This document shows, piece by piece, positions 47,301 to 59,567 of a DNA stretch of 64,000 bases. A program made the translations under genes and the position numbers. Each line of letters begins with the position of its first letter. Within the stretch, counting starts at the first letter, position 1. The DNA is from Brugia malayi (Eukaryota > Nematoda > Chromadorea > Rhabditida > Onchocercidae). The stretch is taken from the NCBI RefSeq assembly GCF_000002995.4, contig NW_025062479.1, forward strand, positions 12,009,721-12,073,720, given 5' to 3'. The notes beneath the pieces are model-generated. The model had not been told where the DNA came from. It searched no databases and saw nothing but the letters and a program-made list of their open reading frames with translations.

Positions 47301-50300
47301 TGAAAACTCCAACCCGTTCTTTCTGAACCTATCAAATTACAATACAACCAGCAGTCATCTTTATGTACTTCTCTGTTTTCTTTAATAAAGAAATTGTAAA
47401 ATATGGAAAAACAAGTAATGGATCGGTGTCATCCTTTCAAATCGATTGCTTCTAACAGTGAAATAGAACTGTTCAGATATGCAATATCAAATAATGAAAA
47501 AAATCAGCAAATAAAAACAAGTGCATTCTTCATAACAGGAACCCATGTTATACTCACAGATTAACTGATTTGTTCTCGTACAAAAAAACAAGAAATTTTT
47601 GGGAAATGAAGTCCCGTTAGCTTCTGAAAATGACTGCATAAAGTTAGTGATTATACTAGGAAAGATTTAATCGATCAACTAATAAATGGAACTTTTATAT
47701 CATTGTAATCTCTTACATAAAAAAAAAAAAACGAATACGTTGCTATTTCCTAACAACAGTAGCTTGTATAGACAGTTCACAAATTCTGCATGGAATCTAC
47801 CTAAAGGTGATAAAATACGCATTTGCTCCTATTCTTTTCGTTAGAAATAAAACCAAAACAAGATAGAAATTTATCACAGGATATCAAAGCGCTGATTCCG
47901 CACAGACATGCTTCTGTCTCGATGATATGCGTACCTGACATAACACATGCCAATGGATCGTCTTACAAATAACGCGCAGGGGAAACAGAATGATGTTTTA
48001 CAAAAACTAGATGAGAATTGAATCGTACGGAATCGAAATCAATGAAATACAGTGTACTATCCCATAAATGAATTGCATTTGGCTTCTTTATCTTCATATC
48101 CAATAAATATAACATTATAATAACAGCAATATCCACTCTCACACACTCAACTGTTCCCTAATTTATTAAACCTTACCGATCTATGTAGATCAGTTTCATA
48201 ATATAAAGGCTCACCACAGATTTTCCGTCACTTAAACTACTTTACTTTAATTTTCTATCTGATATTAGTCACCAATTTCGTTGTAATCTTCCGTCATCCT
48301 AATCACACTTTTTCTACAGTAATTTGTATCAGAAATTATACTTAATGACCTCACCAAGAACTAGATACTACTGAACAGTTCGTATTTTTACGTTCAGTAA
48401 CAAAACAAACGTATTACTACTCAGTATCGGAAACGCTTTTTTATAACCAGGAAACACATACGACCATTAGTACTACCACTTATCACTATTACCATCACTC
48501 CACTATCAGTCACTACTATTACTCTATATCCACTGTAATTAAAGATGAAACCAGCAGAAAGATGTAAAACAAAAATCTAATTAATTGGATGAAATGCAAA
48601 TACTTTAAACATTAAAAAAATAGAAAAGCAAGAGAAAAAAAAAAATCAAAAAAAATCAGTGATAGCACATAACTGTAAGAAACGAATCAGTTGTGAAATA
48701 TGGCTTCATTAATCATAGCACTGAAGCAGAACCGATTTATGGCTAACGGAAACCGAAGGATTTTCTCATCCGCCTCTTATAACACTTTTCATCGTTCATA
48801 ACGATAAAAAATGATCTTACTTGATGGAGCATAAGCGAATGTTTTCCAAGCGACGTTCTCATAACTTTATATTATCCAACTTCACTGCTTGCATCTATGT
48901 GTGCTTTTGCCACAAAGCAAAATCAAGGAACATATGGTAAAAATGCAAAACTAAGGAAAGTGCCACTCTTTCCTTTTCAAATCTTACATATTCAGTTCCA
49001 GGAATGGCACGATATCAGTAAATTCAAAGAGGTTACACTCGACAAAAAAGTTATACAACATTAATCTTTCTTTGAAATTCTCACATCGCATAACAGCCAA
49101 TCTAATTGTTTTCAAATTCTTATTTCCATACTAGTATATTCTCTCAGTTCTAAAAAAATCGAAAAATCAGAAGAGCAACAAGATTCGTTACAAACTAATA
49201 ACTATGAGTTTTATGCATCTCCGCTGTTGCAGTCTTGAACAGTAATCAGAACAGCAAACTACTAGCTGGTTTAATACCTCTAACAGAATAACAATAATGA
49301 TATGAATCCATATCACAATATTTAACATTTTCCATTAATAAAATTAATTCACTCTTTCATGTCAACTCGAAGATTTTATTTTAAAGTCAGTGATTACGCT
49401 CATGAATAATCCGAACACGACTGGTCCCCGAAAGTGCAAAAAAAAAAAAAAAAAGAGTCGTAAAAATTGAAAAACCATTGCATTCTTCTATACTTGGTCA
49501 AAAAATGGTTATGTCGATCCACCATGAAATATTTACTTATAGATTAGGATTAAACTGGCAGTAGAAATAACTGTTTTCCCAAGCTTCAGTTAAAACCGAA
49601 AGGATGTTGTTGAAGAGTGAAGTTAAAACCAAATCATTCGTACCGTTTACAATGAAGGTACAAATTACTTAATTTGTTGAGCTTAATAATGAAGCTAAAT
49701 TTTGCGCAGAAATAAGTATAGCCAGTAAAGAAATGAAGTAAATTCAAAGAATATGTTAACATTGTTTTGTTTAGTAATATGATATCATCACTAATAAATG
49801 TATTGCGACAAATAAATGCACGATCCTTACTGTTCCATACATTTTATGGATTCACTGGTTTTATTATTTGTAATAATATTTGAAGTGAAAAGAAAAAAAG
49901 GAAAAAAAGAATTCTTTTCGAAATATCATTAAAGATAATGCTGCCAAATTCATTCAGCCTCTGTGTTTCCCTAATTCATTAAGCAATTAAAGATTTTAAC
50001 AAATGCGATGAATTTCTGGAAGTATATGGAGACTAAATTACCCGAGAAATGAAGAAACTTAAATATCAGAACATATAAATGGGATACAGCCAAAGAACAC
50101 ATGTTAACGCTGTTTTGGCTGGTGAAGCGAAAAATCAGTCCGGACATGCAAGCGTAGTATTGATGGTTCTCAAAGCTTTTCAAGATAAAATTTTAGATTT
50201 TTTGTATAGAGTGCAAATCGTCACATATGTGTATAAGCGTGCTTCGTGACCATGAAATGCGGTTTTCTTTATTCCACCCTCTACCCCTCTCTTCCTCTCC

Positions 50301-53300
50301 GTTTTTTTTAAATTCCTCAAAAATAAACATTTTTCATTTCGCTTATTGCTACCGTACTGCAAAAAAAAAAAAAAAAAAAAGAAAGAAAAAAAGAAACAAA
50401 CATCGATTACAAAAGCTTACTATAGATTGAAATATGGATGGAATGCTTTTATTTCTTTAAACAATCTTATATTCCTTTCTCATTTAACTCTCTCTACTTG
50501 CCCTCTATATTTCGCACAGATTTTCTTTCGGTCTATTCAGTTACCTCCGAAAAAGTGCAGAAAATTACCTCGCGATATATGCATGTATTGTGTTGTAGTC
50601 GAATATTATTTAAGAGTTCTAATTTTAGATAGGACTACCGGAAAGAATCCGAGAATCAAGGAAATATTATGACGAAAACAATGGACCAGAGAGCCAGATT
50701 ATGAAAAGGAAATTCAACAGGTTAGCTTACCCTACTGGATAAAATTTGTAATAAGGGAATAACATCAGCCAGAAACACATTGGTCACAGGGGGATCTTTC
50801 TAATATTTTAAACAATGATAAAAAAAACATAAATAATGAACTGATGAATTCAATGTAAGCAGATAAGTATAGTAATGGAAAAACAAAAAAAAAAATAAAT
50901 AAATGGAACAGTAGATTTGTAACAAAACGAATTGATGTAGCAAATGTTTTGTTTGTTGAATTGAAAGAAAAGCGACCGTAGAGCGGTGACAAAGACAAGA
51001 AAGAGGAATGATGACGGCAAGAGAATGATATTTTATCTCAACTCAACTCATTCCCACATCTTCCACCACTTAGCTCTTCGTGAATGGAAACGATGATTAG
51101 AGGTATGTGCACAGGGAGAATGCAGTAGAAGACACATACACACGAGCACACAACGAAACGACCAACTACTTGGTAAACAGGAGCAGTTGCTCGAGCTCAA
51201 TCATTTCGTCTTTCATCTCCAGCTCCATCCTTGCTTCTGTGTTTGTTTGTTAACAACCCTAACGTAAAACTCCATCCACGTCGATCAACAACAGTACATC
51301 CTCATAACAGATGAAACCATACCATACCATACCATACCGTACGTAACATAAGCCAAATTAAACTTCCATTCACAAATTCAAAATCTTGATACCTAGCTCT
51401 GTGTACCACTTCTAGTTATTACTTTCATTACCAATTATTATCTACTTTAAGATGTTGTTAAAGGAATATGGTAAAGGTGAACAGAATTTCAGTTCTTTTG
51501 AAAATAATTCGATGTCAGTATTAACCCAGCTAGTAGTATACGAAATAAATAGATTAAAATAAAAAGAAAAGATGGAAACTAGCGGAAAAACAATAACAAA
51601 ACAAAAGTTTACTGATGGCGTGCAATGGAAATGAATGCTTTTCCAATGTTCTAAATTCTGCCATTATTCAATTTGTTACACAAAGTAAAGATGCAGCTGA
51701 GATAGGGTATAGCTGAAGGTCAACAACTATCGTAAGGCTGATCATCAACCCCCAATGCGACAATTTTTAAATAATACTGGCGAAACGATAGAATCAGTGC
51801 TATTCAAAAACTACAAAACAACTTTATATCACTTCGCAAAAAATCATACGGCTGCTCATATTCCGGATGCAATTAGTGATAAGATAAAGTTCATAACCAA
51901 TGCTTAGAATTTAAAGTCAAATGGATGCTCGGACGAAGTTCAAATCCGAAATGACATAAATCATCAAAACAACAAAGATGAAGAAAAAGAGTGGATTCGC
52001 AAAACTTTTTCGAAAACTTATTACTTGCCGTTAAGCCTCATATTGCTAAAAAAAAAAAAAGAAAAAAGAAAAAAAAAGATAAATTTGCCAGAAACAAACA
52101 AAGCTACACGAAAAGAAATCTGAAAAAAATGTTCCAGCTTGACTCTCGAGAGCTTATATTATCCCAGGAACCGGGAAAGTGAAGTTACTCTCTTGTACAA
52201 TTTCAGGTACTCAGATTAATTCATGAATAAATGAGAATTTCCTATCGATCACTGAGTTAAACGTTCTACTGTAACTTCGTATGTATAAGTTAGTAGTTAG
52301 CTTCTTTCGAGTTAACCATATTCGGCCAACTTTTATATCTTTGCTCATCAAACCCAGATAAGATTCGGAAAGCCCAATTCCAGAAATGGGTCATATTCCA
52401 GGCTTTAAAAGTAAAGGCTTGTTTGTCCGAAAGCATGCGCATGCTCAATTACTACAAAATGCTTAAAAGAAAGCGGTAGAAATAATAAAATTTTTTCTAA
52501 AGTATACAAGTGGAATTTGAAAAGGATGCTATGAGAAGGAATTTTACATTACGACTGATAAGCTGAAATCTGATAAATTTTTAGAAAATGCACCAGCTCA
52601 TTACAACGAAAAAAATGCGCAACAACTGTCGTCCGTTGTGTGGGGTCCACACTGCCACAAAATGATTCAAATTATCTGAAATAAACAAATGAATCCAATC
52701 ATGCTTGCAATCCCTCTAACTCCCGCAACGGATTAAACAGCAGCAGTACCCTTTAGGAAAACATCGTATTTTCCAATGAATCATATAGATATGCACACAT
52801 CACACATGAAGCAGTGCCTCCACTTACGTCACAACACTTATTCTTCTGATCGCATTTCACACTATTAGCTCGACCCTCATTTCCTGTTGACGACATGAAA
52901 GTATTAATCTTTAGGCAAAATAATCATACACATAGGCAACCGGAAGTCTCATATTTTGCTAAATCATGAAACAATAACTATCAATTCAAAGACCGGAAGT
53001 TTAAACTACCCTTTTAATTTCAAAAAAAAAAAAAAAAAACACAAAAAAATAAAAAAATTCAATTTCTATTAAACCACTACCAACATTCTTCATCATAATG
53101 TAGCTGTTTACTGCTACTTAATACTTGGAAATGATGATAAACAATAAGCATTTTTCAACACTGTAATCTGATCAAGTACAGTCATAAGTGACTTCTACTA
53201 CACCATTTATTCAATAACTAAACTCCAAGCAAAATAAAACTATTTAAAATGCGCGACTCATTTCATTAATAAACTTAGGCTCTAACAGCATTATTTGAAG

Positions 53301-53870
53301 GAGATTAGAGAGATTAGAAAAGCTTATTATTAATCAAAATTCTTCAACTATAAATACCACAGTAATAATGCACCGTAAAAAAAACGACAAATTGAAGCTT
53401 CCTATTCTATAAGGATGAGAGGGAAGGGAGGGGGAGAGACGAGGGAGAGATCAATCAATGTGTTCAATGCTATTTGATTTCTGATGACAACTACTGTAAA
53501 AATTTGTATATGTACAAATTGATTAACAATTACTATACAAATAGAACAGTGCATGGAGGTTAGAAACTAGTTTTCGAAAGCTTTATCATCTCCCTAAGTT
53601 TACCCCTACTTCTTTCAATGTTGTAACAGAGAAACCTTGAAATTCAACCTTTAACTTAATTTCTCCGAAAAGCTGTAACTCGTATTTCTATCTACAAAAC
53701 TACCACCGCTATATCTACCTTGCTTTAAAAGAAAATTTTTTTCCATAAAAAAAAAAAGTGAAAGTATTACCTGGAAGAATACCACGTTGTATAAGATATC
53801 CCTGTGCTGGACGACGTTCTAGCTTCATTCGAAGAGCTGCAAAAGCTACTTTTGCAGTTTCTTTATCTCT
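36207..53870 (-). CDS. MRTF: Myocardin-related transcription factor (RPEL-SAP), at least 20 exons
   Basis: G-actin-regulated SRF coactivator. Exons (minus): 53870-53771, 45477-45358, 44556-44395, 44163-44098, 43935-43751, 43501-43427, 43047-42934, 42726-42127, 41758-41516, 41312-40971, 40031-39844, 39619-39475, 39190-39041, 38760-38593, 38280-38000, 37738-37441, 37211-37043, 36807-36650, 36503-36402, 36290-36207. The sum is divisible by three, giving 1249 residues plus an N-terminus. Three RPEL repeats come first (cores LRMKLERRP, LKRKIEQRP, LNKKLQHRPGPLELI), then a B1-like basic box (KVRKKSSQYRTPYDQ), a Q-rich YDLLLQQQQLFLQ, a SAP domain (ADYRVQDLKNECKKRQLPVS), Gln-rich linkers, a coiled coil (MLRFQQRKIEELQKELHR) and an acidic tail with AFDDLMDVL, MDWLDMM and SPDMDTS. 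Domain order matches MRTF/myocardin. Two introns have GC donors. A 5' exon at 56.4-56.6 kb is likely. Confidence 0.92.
38312..38350. repeat. (AT)n microsatellite in MRTF intron
   Basis: About 19 uninterrupted AT dinucleotides between the exons at 38593 and 38280. It is simple sequence, probably length-polymorphic. Confidence 0.95.
45478..53770 (-). other. 8.3-kb intron of MRTF
   Basis: This intron separates the first and second RPEL repeat exons and is far longer than any other intron modelled here. I found no nested gene. It contains A tracts, GA-rich tracts (46508-46530), an ACCAT pentamer array (51316-51338) and AT-rich sequence. Internal promoters for shorter isoforms that lack RPEL1 are possible but unsupported. 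Confidence 0.7.
51316..51338. repeat. ACCAT pentamer tandem repeat
   Basis: Just over four copies of ACCAT in a row inside the large MRTF intron. Simple tandem repeat. Confidence 0.9.
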
Positions 53871-56412
53871 CTTACAAAGATATATATATATGTAAACTTA
53901 AATGCTTTGAAGTTCTACATTAATCAATTGAGGAACGTATAATGTCGACGTATTACTTTACCATTCAACGAATTTTCAAAATACAACTATCGATATATAC
54001 ACATGGAACATCACCCTAGTTGGTCAGAATACGACAAAAAGAAGTAGCTTCTGCCATAAATGAAACAGCCTACAATTAAACAACAAATAGATAACTGGAA
54101 ATAACAAGATAGCGTAAGATAATGACAATGCTTGACGCAACCTTTTGTCTTGATAGATGTATATACAAAATAAGGAGAGATGACAAGAGAACAACTTCTT
54201 CACAGGGAAAACAAGCTTTTTTTCGTCCATTTTTTTGGTAATTTCAAACAAACCATTCCGATAAGACACCAGTTTTTATTTTCCTTCGCACTAAATCTCA
54301 CTGTTGGTTTCAATAAAGTTACTGATGATAAAAATGAAATAGAAAAGCAAACACAAATGAAAATGTTAACACAAAATTTTAAAGCTAATGAACAGTTAGT
54401 ATCAGTAACACACCATACCACAACATACACACACAGATATACATATTGATCTAAACAATTCTAAACAAAATGAATAAAATGCAAACCATTCTTTGCATTG
54501 AATAGATTTAAAGTGTATTTAATTGCGCTTAACATCATTATATATATATAATTTTATATTGTACTACGTTTTATTTAAAGATTCATAACATCGCTTTTGT
54601 TGTAAGTATTCAACCTTATAGATTTCGGCTGTCAGCAACAGCAGTAAGTAATAGTTTCTGTTAATTTAGATTAAATTTTCAATATCTCTGTGTCTGCTCC
54701 CAGTCGCTTGCGACTCACCATTCTGCCAAGAAAGAAAAACTGCCTTCCATCACATGCTGTTCTCTAAATTACTCAGAAAACAAACAATATGACAATAACG
54801 ATTTTATTCATAGGCTGAACCGTCTCCATGTTTTATCCAGAAGCGACATACCACAGGAAACCTAGATATATCACAATTCCGGTCATTTACTAAACAAACG
54901 CCCCAACAGAAATGTATATTACTTGAACACTGAATGCTAATTCAGGAAAAAGATAACAAACTTGGCACATTAAAATTTTTTGCAGTGATGAAAAGGGATT
55001 CGAGATAAAAGGAAAAAACAAAGTAATTAACATTCTGTTGATCCAAGCAATCTTGCACATAGCATCAACATTAATTTTGGTCTCTAACAGTTGCTACACC
55101 AAAACTTATCTTCAAGTAAAATCCCCGATATTACAACAGCGAACAAAAAGCTTAATTCTCTTAATAATTTCCGTTCCAAAACTGGAAATGGGATGACTTC
55201 ATAGATCCCACGATATTATCTTTTAGCGTTTACATTATACAAATTCCTTTCAATGACAAAAAGTGAACGAAATTCGGCTTGATGTCTACAGAACGTCTAG
55301 CATGCCTAGCGCTTCCGAAACAAATATCTCGCCATGATTCAACAGTAGTAAGTTGACCCGATACTGAAACCATAACATATCTCAGTCATATTCAAAAAGG
55401 TTAAGAAATTCAATGTTCCAAAAACCGTCCCCTTATTTCTGTCTACTTCAGCAAAACGGAGAAAGAGTAGAGAAAGATGAAGCAGTGTCAAAAAAATTCC
55501 GAGGAGGGAAAACGTTGGAAAAATTGTCAAAAGAGATATCAAACGTAAGATCTGATAGGCTATTCGAAGCTTTGGAAATCCTTTACTTTACTTGAGCTTA
55601 GATAATGTTTCATAATTTACTTGATATTACTACGATTTTAAAAGATATCATGAGTCCCTATACTACTCTATGATTTTTTTTTTTTTTTTTTAAGGGTTTT
55701 TTTCTACGAAAATTTGTCGGAGATGATGTCTTGTGTCACTCCTAATAACGTCAAACTTCTTGAGTGTATAAACGTCACAAATGACATGATAGTAAAGATT
55801 AACACAGCTTTCCCATTTAATTTTAATGAATCTCAGAAAGACAGCATTAAAAGAATGGTAGGAAAGGGGACTGAAAACATAGGAAAGAATAGAATAAAGA
55901 GAACTGGAATCAAAGCGAAAAAAATGATCGGACTGCAGCATTAAAATATAAATATGTAAGGACTGTAATTAATACTGCAGTATCGAAGAAAAAAAAATTA
56001 AAGTCATGAAGTTAAAGGAATATATGAAGGCTAAATAAAGATAGTACATTGGACATTCAAAGTGTTGAATATTTCCAACATTGTCCAACACAAGAAGCAA
56101 AAGAAAATGTAAGTTCAAAAAAGCTGTTAACATAACGAGGAGTAGTGGAGTAGAGAGCAATGACTTAAGTTTAATCAATAAAGGAAGAGGACAACCATAG
56201 TAAACTTCAGGTATATATAATTTAGGTAGATGACGAGAAGTGAACAACCCCTATGTAGCATTATACAGTTCTCCATGTCGAAGATTTTTCGACAGACATG
56301 TAACTATAACCTTACTTGACTTTGTTTTATAATTCTTGCTGTTTTCTCCACGGATTAGAATAAATGCCTTATTTTGTTTAAAGTTTCTAAAATTTTAAAC
56401 AAGACCAAATAC

Positions 56413-56618
56413 TGATTGTTACCTTCTCTATTGGAATCCATATTTGTTTGCAGACTTTGGGCATCTACAAAAATTGTGCGTGGAATGAATTTGGTAGGGA
56501 TAGCTACTGCAGATTGTCGAGCAACAGGAACAAGTAAAAGTGGAATAGCTTCGGATATATTGGTTGTTGACGGTTTAGGTTCTATCCGTCGCCCTATTGT
56601 AGCCATCGATGAGATCAT
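56413..56618 (-). CDS. Probable first coding exon of the MRTF gene
   Basis: An ATG-initiated frame (MISSMATIGRR...) of 68 codons with balanced codon use runs to a donor. Two donors are possible: G|GTAACA at 56422, or CA|GTATTT at 56412. The second leaves phase 2 and joins in frame to the first RPEL exon if that exon begins one A after GTAAGAG, giving NREGNNQ-DKETAK and a protein of about 1317 residues. The next credible minus-strand coding sequence downstream is the RPEL1 exon 2.5 kb away. The peptide itself is not diagnostic, so membership is inferred from position, strand and phase. Confidence 0.5.
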
Positions 56619-57218
56619 AAATAAGCTTGATATCAAGCAAATTAGATCTTTAATTCCAATTTTAATTCCTCGAACATAGAACCTAGAAAAGGAAACTAAA
56701 ATCAATGTTGTGATCTGTCACTTTTATTTCAGAGTATGCGAATTTTAACTAGTCTAGATTACTCAGCAAATTAATAGTGAGTATTTCAAGACGTCCAGTA
56801 ACTTGATGAGAAATAATCCAGATTAGCTGAAAATTTATCGGAAAGAAAATTATAACTTGTCGTCACATAAACTAATACTACAAAATAACACTTTTTGTCA
56901 GCACAGCGGCATTGCACTATTTGTTATAATCCCCTCTCTACCGGACTTATCCTACCTACGACACTGCTTTGCAACACTGACCCTCCACATGACTTTTCCG
57001 TTAACACGCTTCAGGACACTCTGCTGGTGCTTGCCGCATTTTACTTAAACCGTAAAATACAAACGCAAGAATTGCAGACCACAACTGCCGAAAAGCATTT
57101 CCATTACTTTTATATTTTTTTTCGCAGAGTGGTTAGTGTGGTTGGGATTCTGGTTGGTCATCCCGGACTGTTATCGGAATAGTTTCATGTTTGTAATACA
57201 TTCCGCATTGCAGATCTG
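56619..57218. promoter_or_regulatory. Divergent promoter region between MRTF and p24
   Basis: If the exon at 56618 is the MRTF start, only 600 bases separate it from the oppositely oriented p24 start codon at 57219, so regulatory sequence may be shared. No specific motif, such as a CArG box, was identified. Confidence 0.35.
57212..57213 (+). promoter_or_regulatory. Probable trans-splice acceptor for p24 gene
   Basis: TTCCGCATTGCAG ends 5 bases before the p24 ATG with no upstream coding exon, as expected for spliced-leader addition. Inference from consensus. Confidence 0.5.
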
Positions 57219-58890
57219 ATGGATTCAGATTTGTACATCTTCCTGTGCATCTTCAATTTATTTATTCATATATGTTGTGGTGCAGAATATGCATATACGA
57301 TTGAGGTGGACGCTGGAAAACATAATTGCTTTTTTCAAACAGTCAACAATACACATCACAAGTTTATGGAAATTGATTATCAAGCAAGCTTCTTTCCTTT
57401 TTTGTCATTTTTCAAAAATATTATCTGTGTAACTTACGAATGGAATGATAATGGTTGTAGATGTATTCATCTTGGTTGCAGTTGTCTCTCTACATGGAAC
57501 TTCGGAATCCAGTAGGTAAATTAACTTTTTTTACCGTAAAGGTAAACAAAGGAGAAAGATTATGCAAATGAACTGATCACAATTAAATAAGGTTTCAGGT
57601 GGTTGATGGTGGCGATTTGAATATCAATTTTGTGATGCTTTTTGGTGCCAAAATTTTGCTACAAGAAACGAAGAAGGTCGAGGGAAGCCATAAGTAAGGT
57701 TTGCGTTTCATCTGTGCAAATAAACTGGCCATCATCAGATCGCTAATTTTCGTTTATACGTCTTCCTTTTTAAATTTTTTTGCAATAACTGCTAACTTGT
57801 TTTTATGAAATGGTATCACTGCTGAGCTAAAAGTGATTGAATTCATCCAAAATTTAGCTCATGGCTGCTGGAAAATATTATTGGAGAGGGGTCACGGAAT
57901 GTTTTAATTATTTTAGAAGTATCTAATATCACTGATAATAATTGATAATATTGTTAAAGGTTTTCCATGGAGGAATCTGGCGACTATCAGCTATGTTTCG
58001 ACAATTCATTTAGCTACCAAACACGTAAAGTTCTCTTCTTTGAACTTTTTTTATTAGATGAAAATGGAAGCTTTGATGAAACAAATATGGTTGAGGAGTT
58101 CGGTCCTGTAAGGCAAGAATACAGTGGACTTGGTTTCGAAATGCAGAAATTCCAAGTATGTTCGCTCATAGTAGAAAAAAATTAGATTTAAACTGCTATT
58201 AGATTTTAAGAAAAAAAATGGACTTTAAAAAAAAGATTTAATAAATAGTAAGTCTGTGACTTCACTGACTGGTTTCCTTAAGACCGACTTGTTGACTTTC
58301 TTGATGCCACCTTTTGTTTTGCCATGTATGCATCCTACTCATACTTCTTTAACATTGCTTAGGACTGTGCAGCAGAGAAATGTGAAATAAAACATAGCAT
58401 TTAAAAGTATATTACTTCACTTCAAATGAGTATTTATAGTCATTATTTGGTTTCTTTCTGTTTTTATGTAATTACAACTTATTTTTATTTTTTCTAGAAA
58501 AAAACTGGTAGAAATGATGTATTCCAATTTTAGAAGGCATCTAATAACATCAAAAATCTACTAAATAAAATCGAATATCATCAGTCGCTGTTGCGAGCTT
58601 ATGAAGCACGCGATCGAGCGATAATGAATGCTAATTTCGATCGTGTAACTTTGTGGTCCGTAGTCAATTCTATCATTTTAGTAATTGTTGGTTTATTACA
58701 GGTATTTTTTATTATATAATTTTACATGGGTACATATAAACTTTTGTCATTTATAAACTGCTGTTATTGCAATGAGAGCATCTTGCTATCACTTCATTTT
58801 ATGTACTGTGTTTTTCAGGTGTATATGATAAGAAGTTTGTTTGAGGATAACTCGAAGCTGGGGCAATTATTAAGGCGGCAGCATTTTTAA
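57219..58890 (+). CDS. p24/TMED cargo receptor, TMED1/5-like (5 exons)
   Basis: Type I membrane protein of ER-Golgi COPI/COPII vesicles. Exons 57219-57383, 57599-57693, 57960-58155, 58534-58701 and 58819-58890 close in frame to 231 residues. A signal peptide covers about 1-22. The GOLD domain contains YTIEVDAGKHNCFFQTV, EIDYQVVDGGDLNINF and SGDYQLCFDNSFS, with its two disulfide cysteines. The coiled-coil stalk carries LLRAYEARDRAIMNANFDRV, the membrane segment follows LWSVVN at about 191-213, and the short tail begins VYMIRSLFEDN. Stalk and tail best resemble the gamma (TMED1/5) group. The tail lacks a clear terminal KK. Intron 1 begins with GC, not GT. A broken relative lies 0.7 kb downstream on the same strand. 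Confidence 0.93.
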
Positions 58891-59567
58891 CATATTAATA
58901 TGCACCTCTTTTCATGTGATTAATTCATGATATAATAGTAACTATGTTTCTATTATAATAAGGAAACTATGATACTTATCATAATGCGTGCTTAATATCG
59001 TTTGTTTCTATGTAAAATTGTAGGAGTTTATCAGGGACTGATGATGGACAAAAGAAGGATAACCCAGAAAGGGTTAGGAATAGAAGAAATAAGGATTTTC
59101 CTGAAAAACAAATATAGTAATTACTTTTGTAAATTGATCTCTTTTCACATATTGATTATTTCACCAGCAACTTTGGTACGAATGAATGATAAAATTCTGA
59201 TTTATTAGACTGATTTATTTTTCTTGTTATTTGCATTCTATTTTGAGGTTGGATTATTGCGATCTCTGTTACAGCTGCGGTCCAACGAATAGTGTTTAAG
59301 AGTTCATTTTGTTACATTTAAGAATCCAATGTGTTTTAGGTTTAGTTAGTATAAATAAAGTATTGTGTGCATAAGGTTTTGAATATTGTGCTTGTTTCAT
59401 AACGCATAGGAAAGGTAAGTTTTATTCATAATTCCTGCGTTATGTATGAGTGGTTGCTTTCTTAAGCACCTGAACGTAGACATGTACCAGCGGGGAAAAT
59501 GGGAAAAATTTTAAAGTATTAATATTTTTTGATTAATGGCATATATATGCTTGTATTTTAATTACTG

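Noticed and set aside
51316..51338. Direct repeat array as a CRISPR-like element
   Set aside because: It is a plain pentamer tandem repeat without spacers, in a eukaryotic intron.
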